From positions 2,177,001 through 2,241,000 of the forward strand of contig JBAJFG010000384.1 in NCBI GenBank assembly GCA_037903475.1: a stretch of DNA of 64,000 nt, read 5' to 3'. Positions 12,801 through 20,783 of the stretch are shown piece after piece. Both the position numbers and the translations under genes were made by a program. How positions within the stretch are numbered: the first letter of the stretch is position 1; each line of letters starts with the position of its first letter. The notes below the pieces were generated by a model. It was not told the origin of the DNA, searched no databases, and worked only from the letters and a program-made list of their open reading frames with translations. This stretch comes from Ancylostoma caninum (Eukaryota; Nematoda; Chromadorea; Rhabditida; Ancylostomatidae).

Positions 12801-14544
12801 ACTATGGCAATTGTCAAAACTGTCAAAGCAGATGGGTTATCAGTGTTCATTGCAACATTACCGCAAATTTCTTCTGCGTCTGCATTTTGCTAGCGAACTA
12901 ACTCAATTATACGAAGAATTCGGTATGTTTCACCGTTTTAATGTGTTGCTATTTTCAGCGCAGTTCTGTGTTATGCGTTCGGACACCTTTGGTTCTGATT
13001 TGATGTAAAATAAGCTGACGTTTCTCGGTCTCATTAAAAGACCAACTCCTTTACTCAGGATCCGCTATTTATCAAGTTATGATGCTCGACGAATATGAGA
13101 ACTTTTGATTGCAGAGAAGGCTTTTCGCCCAGTAGTTGATTTTGTTGTTGTGAAGCAATTGGTCACTCTAAATTAGGTTTCGCGCACAAAGTTGTTCCGG
13201 CGTAGGTGAGCAAGTTGAGAAGAAGAGCGAGTGGCCACTGCATCCATCGGAATGGAGGTTGATCTGAAACCCAGACTGATAAGAATTGACTTTAATAGAA
13301 GTCGTCGATGATGTTTTCAACACGATCCGCGCAGATAGAAACCTTCCACTCTGTGCGCTGGTCTTTGCTCCACATGAGCGGGAGTGTTAGGCGATTCGCT
13401 TGCTGTTGCCGTATTGCTATCCTGAAAAACAGTGACTTTGCAGGACTGAATATCAGCAAGAGAAAAAAACTCTTCTGACTGAAATTCAGCAAAGGTGGAA
13501 AGTACTTAGTAGGAAGCTGTGCCGAAATAAGTGGAGTGAAGTCGAAGAAGAAAAGCATCTGGAACTGAGCTGTATAAACTATTTTTCAACTTTCTAAATA
13601 AAAGCAAAGCTAGAAGCGAAAACCACATATTGACATGTAGGCGTGAACGCAAAAATTATACAGGAAGAGACGGAAATTCAAAACCTGTTTGCTGCTGAAA
13701 ACCTGAATTGCTTGGTTGGGGGCCTTTCGATCCTTAATTTTCCTTCAAACAACTCTCCAATGTCCTCGTGAGCATGAATGCCGGCAAAATCGTGAGAGGA
13801 AAAATTCTGGAGTGACGCAGACGTGATAAGGAACGTTCTTTCAGTACTCCCCATGAGACAAACTGTAGGAAAAACCGCAGTAGAAAGTCGGGAGGACCGC
13901 GGCGAAAAACCGGAAGAACCGCCACAGGAAACCGGTGTGTCTGAGGCGTCCTCATAGTTTCCACCCTTTGTTCCCGCCTTACAGCAAAATCAAGACGTTT
14001 TCCTTCAACGGCTATGCACATTCTTGTACCCTCAGGCAGAGGAAGGAAGCCGATCAGTTTACTGAATTTAAATTTAATCGAAGTGATGCATACATACTAG
14101 GAACCGTCGTTGCAACAAATCTGAAACTAAAAAAGTCATGAGTTTTCGGAAAAGAGAAATTCCTGCTGCCCTTGTGCTTTTCAGAACAACATAGTTTTTT
14201 TTTCCTTCTCCATCACTCGTCTTCTCCGTCACTTTGGGGACCCGAAAGGAAAACATTATAGAACCAATAAAAATATTAACTACATATAATAATAAGCCAC
14301 TAATAAAAACTATTTCAAAAATAATAGGAAGAATACACAATTAAAAATAAACTTCTACAAAGTTTTTATTTATTTTATAAAGCGCTTTTCTTCGTTTCGT
14401 GTGGTCTCAGAGCTGACATTGCAGGTGCACGTTTCGAAGCGGCCCGTCGGGTCCGCGCACTGGAGCCCCCACACTCTGCGGAACGTGCCGATCGGCTGCG
14501 ACTGCATGTGGCCCGTGGACCGGTACGGGCACCAGGAGTTGTAG
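800..14544 (+). CDS. IL-17-like secreted cystine-knot cytokine (five joined exons)
   Basis: Joined exons 800..887, 3532..3683, 8994..9164, 11397..11441 and 14425..14544 give 576 nt, a 191-residue protein with matching phases throughout. Residues 1-19 are a signal peptide (hydrophobic run LTVLVLLLMVAMLI). Residues 44-80 form a very basic His/Arg stretch. The C-terminal 110 residues carry six cysteines: C94, C120, C139, C146, C177, C179. The segment DEFDPPFLVEIRC (108-120) matches the IL-17 pattern DPxxxPxxIxEAxC, and NVPIGCDC (172-179) matches the family's terminal VPVGCTC. IL-17 proteins are secreted dimers; the C. elegans ILC-17.1 acts on neurons through IL-17 receptor homologues. Family assignment rests on motif spacing by eye; a different cystine-knot family is possible. 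Introns are 2.6, 5.3, 2.2 and 3.0 kb and carry transposons. The terminal exon is duplicated at 18248..18367. No AATAAA is visible close to the stop. Confidence 0.62.
888..3531 (+). other. Intron 1 of the IL-17-like gene
   Basis: 2.6 kb of AT-rich sequence with no recognisable gene or complete transposon. Similar short phrases, such as GGCGAAAGTCTTTGGACAAGC at 1619 and its reverse complement near 2370, suggest diverged inverted copies of a repeat flanking the middle of the intron. Confidence 0.4.
3532..3683 (+). CDS. IL-17-like gene exon 2 (basic linker)
   Basis: Acceptor ATCGCTTCAG|AT and donor AACAAG|GTGAGC define a 152-nt exon. It encodes SVLSGYERVRLRAHRRRH, then a mixed acidic segment (EADELFEMFGD) and a basic end (HRTRKNK). 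A slightly earlier acceptor at 3520 (CTACAG) would keep the same frame with four more residues. The clean donor and balanced codon use set it apart from the surrounding AT-rich intron. Confidence 0.6.
3684..8344 (+). other. Intron 2 (left part) of the IL-17-like gene
   Basis: No host exon recognised. The region holds several AT-rich blocks (about 4960-5010) and a GC-rich block at 6470-6760 with a 12-G run near 6738. A minus-strand open frame of 173 codons (5957..6478) and another of 120 codons (7794..8156) were read through; neither shows a known motif or convincing splice sites. Confidence 0.4.
8345..8602. mobile_element. hAT-type MITE with near-perfect 8-bp target duplication
   Basis: The element is flanked by CTCCAGCT (8337-8344) and CTTCAGCT (8603-8610), seven of eight identical, as expected for hAT insertion. 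The right end read inward is CCAGTGGCGGATTCAGG, the hallmark end of this family in the window; the left end (AGTGACCGACTCGG) has drifted. The AT-rich core matches other copies at 33908, 36451 and 56157. No coding capacity. Confidence 0.7.
8994..9164 (+). CDS. IL-17-like gene exon 3 (core cystine-knot strand)
   Basis: Acceptor GTAATTTAG|AATGC and donor GAGCAG|GTACAG give a 57-codon, phase 0-0 exon. It starts NAVSTKRERNEELC and contains DEFDPPFLVEIRC, the part most like IL-17 family members, then QNTADYEKGNTDTLLEQ. The CAG at 9000 is an alternative acceptor but would change phase and break the join to exon 2. Confidence 0.65.
9746..10890 (+). pseudogene. Decayed Tc1/mariner-superfamily transposon
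   Basis: A TA dinucleotide (9744-9745) precedes CAGGGTGGCCGAAAATT, a typical Tc1/mariner terminus. Conceptual reading across several frameshifts and stops gives recognisable transposase pieces: a helix-turn-helix N-region around 9900-10090, a core around 10170-10330 (...EKLFTV...ERDRVV), the third catalytic region HSPNLNAADF near 10640-10675, and a C-terminal helix (YLRESCAAHMMTLRASI) at 10790-10850. The reading frame is broken throughout and the right inverted repeat was not found, so the copy is dead. It sits in intron 3 of the IL-17-like gene. Confidence 0.75.
11397..11441 (+). CDS. IL-17-like gene exon 4 (micro-exon)
   Basis: A 45-nt exon framed by CATTTCAG|ACC and GGAGAG|GTGAGT, both strong sites. 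It encodes TCVHNLLRCVQRYGE, phase 0-0, supplying cysteines 3 and 4 of the cystine-knot domain. Too short to appear as an ORF; found by scanning for phase-compatible acceptor/donor pairs. Confidence 0.6.
11980..12055 (-). repeat. (TTTA/TTCA)n tract, possible LINE tail
   Basis: Tandem TTTA and TTCA units form an AT-rich simple repeat. On the minus strand it reads (AAAT)n-like, matching the tail of the full-length LINE at 31981, so it may be the 3' end of a truncated antisense LINE insertion. No LINE coding sequence is recognisable beside it. Confidence 0.4.
12290..12370 (-). tRNA. tRNA-Leu (anticodon AAG)
   Basis: The minus strand folds into a complete 81-nt cloverleaf. The acceptor stem pairs GGCGAGA with TCTCGTC (one G-U), the D arm carries the A box TGGCCGAGCGG, and the anticodon stem CTGGT/ACCAG encloses loop TTAAGGC, giving anticodon AAG, which reads CUU leucine codons. 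A long variable arm (class II, as expected for tRNA-Leu) precedes the T arm with B box GGTTCGAATCC. No intron and no CCA, as usual for a nuclear gene. It lies antisense in intron 4 of the IL-17-like gene and looks functional. Confidence 0.97.
12371..13987. other. Intron sequence, no confident gene
   Basis: Remainder of intron 4 before the tandem duplication. On the minus strand, 13428..13304 could be read as a terminal exon (acceptor TTTTTCAG, ending ENIIDDFY then stop), but it has no partner exon and no recognised homology. A palindromic phrase around GGAAGAACCGCCACAGGAAACCGG (13910-13935) resembles a hairpin repeat seen again at 39120-39180. Confidence 0.35.
14215..14390. mobile_element. 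hAT-like MITE remnant next to a splice acceptor
   Basis: The block from CTCCGTCACTTTGGGGAC through GAAAGGAAAAC and the AT-rich core to AAAGTTTTTATTTATTT matches, in reverse, the interior of the hAT MITE at 8345..8602. The terminal CAGTGGCGG ends are missing. The right edge lies about 35 bp before the acceptor of the IL-17-like terminal exon. A duplicate is at 18045..18215. Confidence 0.5.
14425..14544 (+). CDS. IL-17-like gene terminal exon, copy 1
   Basis: Acceptor GACATTGCAG|GTG, then 39 codons and a TAG stop at 14542-14544. It encodes VHVSKRPVGSAHWSPHTL, then RNVPIGCDCMWPVDRYG and HQEL. NVPIGCDC is the family's terminal cysteine pair. Phase 0 agrees with exon 4. The antisense frames over this exon are also open because of its GC-rich codons, but only the plus strand gives correct splice sites, phase and a family motif. 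Confidence 0.65.
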   Translation: MHVSKRPVGSAHWSPHTLRNVPIGCDCMWPVDRYGHQEL

Positions 14545-15345
14545 CCCGCGCCCCGTCCGCCTCGCTTTGACTTTGATTCCGGAGATCGCTGGTTCCGTCT
14601 CCAAGACAAACTGCGTAGTTTTAAGTGACGCCGACTTTAATGCCCTTTGCCATTTTTCGGGATATCCAGTCTGTTTTTTTTTCTCTTTTCTTATTTTGTT
14701 AGTTTTGTTGAGTCCATGAAGTTTGCTGATGAAGATATTGGCACTGCGATTCCTTGAGAAGACAAATCGTAAGCTTCGCACACTGACGGACAACATTGGT
14801 GAGGAACAAACCACCCAGACTCAGTCAACTCAAGGTTGTAATGAGTCAGTGCATCAGGAATCAACGCAGGGGATTAAAGATTTTCGTTCACAGAGCGCTA
14901 GATTATGTTTTCAGACTCGTTTACTTGGCTATATGGAAATGATTAGGGAAACTTCGAAATAAGAGATATGCGAGCACGTTGGGTAGCAGATTAATTTGAA
15001 GTAAGTCTCAACTTGATGTGGCATGCCTGCAGTCTCTCAAGGCTATGTTAATTTAGTTGAGGCAAAGCAAAAAAAAATTGAGCCCTATTAGAGGTTATTA
15101 TGAACAAACCTGCCCCAGCTGCGCTCATGCGTTGACGACTTTACTTTTACTTCAACAACTTCTGTGCAAGTATACGTAGATATACTTAGAAATTACTCGC
15201 CATTCAATCGGTTTCCTTAAGAACTTTCGGCCTATACTAGGCTTTAGGGGGTTATTTGGTGGTCCTGACCACAGCAAACGTATCAGTCTTGCATCACATC
15301 CCTGTTCTGCATCGTTACATTGAAAATAGTGTGGAAGAATGAAAT

Positions 15346-15923
15346 AGCATATCAGTTTCGGCAAGGAAATGACAGTGGCATTAGCTGCAGCATAGTTAGA
15401 TAGACTACGGTACAAAATGGACGCGATATTCATGGTCATCTCCGTGAATAACCCATTAATGGATCAGCGTTGAAAATTCAGCGATTTTCGAAACAGAAAA
15501 GGCGGAATCGTGTCTTCTCAGTAATATTCCACTTCCCATTGTCATTTCCTTGTTAAAAGCGACACTTTCCCGTTGTTTCTTGCTGTAAGCTTACCACAGC
15601 CCTACAAGAATTGAGCTATGGTATAAAACGAACATCACTGTTTGGTGACTAGAGTGTCAAGTGACCCCCTTGCTTAAGTGTGTATGTTTTTATGGAAAAA
15701 ATTTCATGAGGAACCCGTCCAGGTGACGAGTCACCTTCTATGCATAATTCTGTAGAGCACATTACGTGGGATATTTTCCCGTCGCGAGGTTTATACTTGG
15801 TTTCCTTGTTTTTTTTCTATTTCTTTAGATAACTATTTCTTTAGTCGAATGAGTCATTGCAGAACAAAAGTTAACAGTTATGAAATTCTGTTGAAAAAGA
15901 GATCATGCTAAAGAAAAGCAGCA
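15346..15923. other. Copy-specific spacer of the duplication (copy 1)
   Basis: This 578-bp stretch has no counterpart in copy 2, where 19166..20558 occupies the same place. No gene or element recognised. It shows that an insertion, deletion or replacement followed the tandem duplication. Confidence 0.6.
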
Positions 15924-17805
15924 GGAGTTTCCGAATATTTGCGCACGGCTGTTTGAAACAAGGACATCTAAACACTGTACCTGGGGGTAAAACAAGGTCA
16001 CAGGGATAGTACCCGTGTGAGGTAAAGTTGCAAAATTCAGGAGTTTTTATTGATTGAGGTGCCTCCGCACCGTTCCGGCTGCCACTGATGTCGCACCCTG
16101 GTGCCACCGCGAGTTGGCAACTTGCGGGGTGGATTACTACCGGCCCAGGAGTTCCTCGATTTCATTACACGCATCAACTGCTGCACTATTACATGATATC
16201 AGCGACTGGCGAGCGAAAACTTTGTTCTCAAACTCGTTTGCTGTCAAGATGTTCTATTTCCAGCATCCATAACAGCGTCCTGGATTCCCACTTGTCAACA
16301 ACCGGCTAATTCGGGCATCCCAAATTCATTTTGTAAAGTAATCTTTGCTCTAGCGAGATCAGCTCAGGCCCAGCCATCAAACCGGGATCAGGGATGTGCG
16401 TAACAAAAAATTTGGTTTTCGTAAATCGTAAATCGTAAACTTCCCAAAAACGTCGTAAATCGTAAATCGTAACTAAAGAAACTGGAAACCACCAGTAGAA
16501 TCCAAAAAATCTTGATTGTTTGAAGCAAAACCATCCTCAGAGTGTTCAGAGTTATCACTGCGAAACTGATCCTCTGTCAATTCCTTACAATACCCGCACT
16601 TAAAAATGAGCATTCAGAACGCGGATTTACGTTCTTTTCGTTCCAGGGCAATAACTCATCGTAACAAAGCGCTTCACAGATCAAACCAGAGGTCAGAAGC
16701 AGCGGTGGAGTTGGCTAGCATATTTCATGAAATCAGCTCTAAATTTCGATTTTGAGCATTGAAATTCCAGAATCATTTATAGTTATAGTGCTCGGATCAT
16801 GCCGCGCATCAAAGTATGTCGCGCGCTATGCGCAGCAAGCGGCAGAATAAAAAACTTGCGAATTTGTCTGTTGAAAATCAGAATTTAGGGCTCATTTCAT
16901 GAAATATAGTAGCCCACTCCATTGCCGTTTTTAACCCCTGGTTTGGTCTGTGAATCGCTTTGTTACGATGAGCTATTACCCTAGAACGAAAATAACGCAA
17001 ATTCGCGTTCAAGATGTTCATTTTTAACAAACTTAGTGCGGGTACTGTATCTTCTCCTGAGAGTGGTGATATTGTGAAGAGGAAACAACTTTTTTTGTTG
17101 TTTTTGAGGGCAATCCAGTTCTGAGGTAAATATTATTCACTGAGATTAGGAGAATTCTTTTTATTCTGATCAGTGCTTTTAAAATGAACACAGTAGATGG
17201 TTCTATTCCCAAAACAACCAAGCATTCCAAAGGAGTCGGAAGACTGGTTCCAGAGAGGTCTAGTAAGAAGAAACGCATGCGATTTATCAGATGCCCCTGC
17301 AAAGCATCGAGCATATGAGCATTTAGTGCCACTTCCAAAATAAGTTGGATATGATGTGAACACCAAAAGGGATCATTTATCAATTACGTAGTTCAGTTGG
17401 TATTACTAATAGGTTCGTATGAGATCCTTCACCACGGATCTCATACGAACCTATTAGAAAAAAAACCACGCACTGCAGAATGCCACAGTTAATATCGGAA
17501 ATAATGTGAAACTCATTGACAAACGACGGGGACTCGGTGGGCAGCCCGACCTTCCTGCAAGAGCTTAAAGGCAGGGGGCCAGCTCGTTCTGCCTGTTGGA
17601 GCTAACAACATATCCTAGATCCTCTCGCCATGTCGATGCTAGTAGTGTACATCAACAGGCTCAAGAGCCACGAAAGCCCCTTTTTCGAAAGGGTCGAATT
17701 GGCCATTTTTTTGGAGCCCAAAGGCGGATCGCTCCAAGCTGAATGCCACGCCTGCAGCGTCGGACAACGAGTCTTGGCGTGTTCAATCGATAAGACCAAC
17801 GGCTT
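15924..17805 (+). repeat. Tandem segmental duplication, segment B copy 1
   Basis: Nearly identical to 20559..22445. It starts GGAGTTTCCGAATATTTG and ends GACCAACGGCTT, where it abuts segment A copy 2 directly. It includes the right end of the 903-bp TIR element (up to about 16150), an array of TAAATCGTAAATCG words from 16430, a perfect hairpin at 17406..17457 and an open plus-strand frame of about 58 codons from 17630 (SMLVVYINRLKSHESP...) with no recognised homology. Confidence 0.95.
17406..17457. repeat. Perfect 22-bp-arm hairpin, copy 1
   Basis: Arms CTAATAGGTTCGTATGAGAT|CC (17406-17427) and the exact reverse complement (17436-17457) flank the 8-nt loop TTCACCAC. Both copies in the window are identical. 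The arm length resembles a small-RNA precursor, but a short inverted-repeat transposon footprint is equally possible. Confidence 0.9.
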
Positions 17806-19165
17806 AAAATCAAGACGTTCTTTCCTTCAACGGCTATGCACATTCTTGTACCCTCAGGCAGTGGAAGGAAGCCGATCAGTTTACTGAATTTAAATTTAAT
17901 CGAAGTGATGCATACATAACTAGGAACCGTCGTTGCAACAAATCTGGAACTAAAAAAGTTATGAATTTTCGGAAAAGAGAAATTCCTGCTGCCTTTGTGC
18001 CCCCAGAACAACATTGTTTTTTTTTTCTTTTCCTTTTCCATCACTCGTCTTCTCCGTCACTTTGGGGACCCGAAAGGAAACAGTATACAGCCAATAAAAA
18101 TATTAGCTATAATAATAAGCCACTAATAAAAACTATTTCAAAAATAATAGGAAGAATACACAATTAAAAATAAACTTCTACAAAGTTTTTATTTATTTTA
18201 TAAAGCACTTTTCTTCGTTTCGTGTGATCTCAGAGCTGACATTGCAGGTGCACGTTTCGAAGCGGCCCGTCGGGTCCGCGCACTGGAGCCCCCACACTCT
18301 GCGGAACGTGCCGATCGGCTGCGACTGCATGTGGCCCGTGGACCGGTACGGGCACCAGGAGTTGTAGCCCGCGCCCCGTCCGCCTCGCTTTGACTTTGAT
18401 TCCGGAGATCGCTGGTTCCGTCTCCAAGACAAACTGCGTAGTTTTAAGTGACGCCGACTTTAATGCCCTTTGCCATTTTTCGGGATATCCAGTCTGTTTT
18501 TTTTTCTCTTTTCTTATTTTGTTAGTTTTGTTGAGTCCATGAAGTTTGCTGATGAAGATATTGGCACTGCGATTCCTTGAGAAGACAAATCGTAAGCTTC
18601 GCACACTGACGGACAACATTGGTGAGGAACAAACCACCCAGACTCAGTCAACTCAAGGTTGTAATGAGTCAGTGCATCAGGAATCAACGCAGGGGATTAA
18701 AGATTTTCGTTCACAGAGCGCTAGATTATGTTTTCAGACTCGTTTACTTGGCTATATGGAAATGATTAGGGAAACTTCGAAATAAGAGATATGCGAGCAC
18801 GTTGGGTAGCAGATTAATTTGAAGTAAGTCTCAACTTGATGTGGCATGCCTACAGTCTCTCAAGGCTATGTTAATTTAGTTGAGGCAAAGCAAAAAAAAT
18901 TGAGCCCTATTAGAGGTTATTATGAACAAACCTGCCCCAGCTGCGTTCATGCGTTGACGACTCTACTTTTACTTCAACAACTTCTGTGCAAGTACACGTA
19001 GATATACTTAGAAATTACTCGCCATTCAATCGGTTTCCTTAAGAACTTTCGGCCTATACTAGGCTTTAGGGGGTTATTTGGTGGTCCTGACCACAGCAAA
19101 CGTATCAGTCTTGCATCACATCCCTGTTCTGCATCGTTACATTTTAAATAGTGTGGAAGAATGAA
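17806..19165 (+). repeat. Tandem segmental duplication, segment A copy 2
   Basis: Second copy of 13988..15345. The left junction reads CGGCTT|AAAATCAAGACG; the B part of copy 1 runs directly into it. It ends near GTGTGGAAGAATGAATT, after which the sequence diverges from copy 1. Confidence 0.95.
18248..18367 (+). CDS. Duplicate terminal exon of the IL-17-like gene
   Basis: An exact-length copy of the 14425..14544 exon with the same acceptor (ACATTGCAG|GTG), the same encoded 39 residues including NVPIGCDC, and the same TAG stop. Exons 1-4 are not duplicated, so the copy can be used only as an alternative last exon reached by a 6.8-kb intron, or not at all. Because the first copy comes first and is intact, it is probably the one used. 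Confidence 0.6.
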   Translation: MHVSKRPVGSAHWSPHTLRNVPIGCDCMWPVDRYGHQEL

Positions 19166-19879
19166 TTGTAATTCCAAGCTATTCCATAGTTTTGTCACCT
19201 TGTAATATGTAACATATTAAGCGGAACAGCGCACTCGAATTTTGGTTGTTGTAGTTTTGTTTAAAATCAGTTTCTGCTGGAGCTGAATTAGGGACAGGAG
19301 TGCCACATTGAGTCTTAACCATATGCTCCTCCTTGTTTACACTAGTTGGAGTGTTGAATCGTTGGAATAGTTTGTCAGGAGCACACCTTCAAGCACAACA
19401 TTCGAGCCACGTTGAGGAGGAACTTTACTGTCATGGTGCAGAGAAAAGGCTCCAAATCTCTTTCATAATGACGAGCCTAAGCTCACATTACCTGATAGAA
19501 AATCATAAGTTGAATATGGAAAGCTTGCCTTCACTGCCTTGCCCTTCAGTTTTTCAGTATCCATTTTCTTCCTTCGATGTTGGATATCATGGATGAGAAA
19601 AAGTTCAAAAACTCCCACTGACCAAATATCGAGCATACATCTATGTCCTCCCAAATAGAGCCCAGCAATAGCGCAGGGGCTTCGTTCCTTGTGTGGAAAA
19701 TGTATATATAAGAGTCATCTACTGAGGTGGAAAACACCTGATGAAATAAGCTATTGCATGATTTCCTTTGAAATAAGTTATGCTTTTTAATTAGAAACGG
19801 ACACTCATATTTTCCCATCCTGAATTAACAAAAACAAAAATTAACAACGTATGGGCGAACATTATGATCTTTTCACAGT

Positions 19880-20783
19880 CAGGGCCGGTAGTAATCCACC
19901 CCGCAAGTTGGTATCAATGTTGCCACCATGACGGCAACACTGCCTACAAGGTGGCAACTTTGGATGCGAAGTAGGTGTGAGATGCGGCATTCTATTATGG
20001 CTGCAAAACCTAGCGACGCTCACAAGATCGAACCCCACTACAGCGCGATCAAAAGCAAGCGATTGAACCACTTGGCCATGTCAACACATTGCCGCGTGCG
20101 ATTGAATCTCAACACAAACACCAACCAGATCAGATTTCGATTGATTTTTGGTATCTCATCTCACAACAGTGTGTATGGTATTGGTAGAGGTGCTGAAGTC
20201 AAATGTTATTGTACTCAAGCATGTTCATTTCTCTATATTATTAATTTTGCTCCGATTTCCTATCTAGTTTGAGGTCTGTTTGTGCCATCAGGTTAATCTT
20301 TGTTCTCGCTAACCCTTGGCAGCATTATCGTAGGTGTCTCTTAACAATACAATATAGTCGGGTGAATCCCCTCGATCTCTGTTGAAGTTCCCGACGAGGT
20401 ACGACCTCGGACATGCCCCAGGGCATGTCCGACCTGCCGACGGGGAAACCTCTCTCCTTACACACTCTCTCGTCGTGCTCGCCTGCTGCCACCTACGTTG
20501 CCACCTTGAGGTGGCAGCTTTGGTGGCGCCCAAGGAGGTCGCGATCTCGTAGGCAGCTGGAGTTTCCGAATATTTGCGCACGGCTGTTTGAAACAAGGAC
20601 ATCTAAACACTGTACCTGGGGGTAAAACAAGGTCACAGGGATAGTACCCGTGTGAGGTAAAGTTGCAAAATTCAGGAGTTTTTATTGATTGAGGTGCCTC
20701 CGCACCGTTCCGGCTGCCACTGATGTCGCACCCTGGTGCCACCGCGAGTTGGCAACTTGCGGGGTGGATTACTACCGGCCCAG
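19880..20783. mobile_element. 903-bp TIR element with internal tRNA-like promoter
   Basis: The left end CAGGGCCGGTAGTAATCCAC (19880) reads on as CCCGCAAGTTG and is inverted at 20750-20783 (CAACTTGCGGGGTGGATTAC, then TACCGGCCCAG). The interior has repeats of a GGTGGCAAC phrase, a tRNA-like A/B box pair, a palindrome GGACATGCCC/GGGCATGTCC at 20408, and no transposase. Segment B starts inside it (20559), so copy 1 of the duplication keeps only its right quarter (15924-16150). No clear target duplication was found. Confidence 0.6.
20018..20095 (-). repeat. tRNA-like Pol III promoter (SINE-type) remnant
   Basis: On the minus strand an A-box-like TGGCCAAGTGGTT is followed 40 bp later by a B-box-like GGTTCGATCTT. 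The spacing fits a tRNA-derived Pol III promoter, but the acceptor and anticodon stems do not form, so this is not a tRNA gene. It suggests that the enclosing element is, or captured, a tRNA-derived SINE. Confidence 0.5.

Larger units (their letters stand above)
13988..15345 (+). repeat. Tandem segmental duplication, segment A copy 1
   Basis: This segment is repeated almost base for base at 17806..19165. It begins AAAATCAAGACGTT and ends near GTGTGGAAGAATGAA. It carries a hAT-like MITE, the terminal exon of the IL-17-like gene and about 800 bp of 3' flank. Only scattered substitutions and small indels separate the copies, so the duplication is recent. Confidence 0.95.

Noticed and set aside
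13304..13428. Possible minus-strand terminal exon ending ENIIDDFY
   Set aside because: Good acceptor and stop but no upstream partner exon, no polyadenylation signal and no recognised family.
14370..14814. Minus-strand open frames of 79 and 135 codons (and duplicates at 18193-18637), one with a Cys-rich, furin-like look
   Set aside because: They are antisense to the IL-17-like terminal exon. The plus strand gives a correct acceptor, phase, stop and a family motif; the apparent minus stop and AATAAA belong to the MITE.
17033..17383. Minus ORFs of 116 and 77 codons (repeated at 21674-22024)
   Set aside because: Two overlapping frames with no homology recognised; both copies sit in duplicated, transposon-rich sequence.
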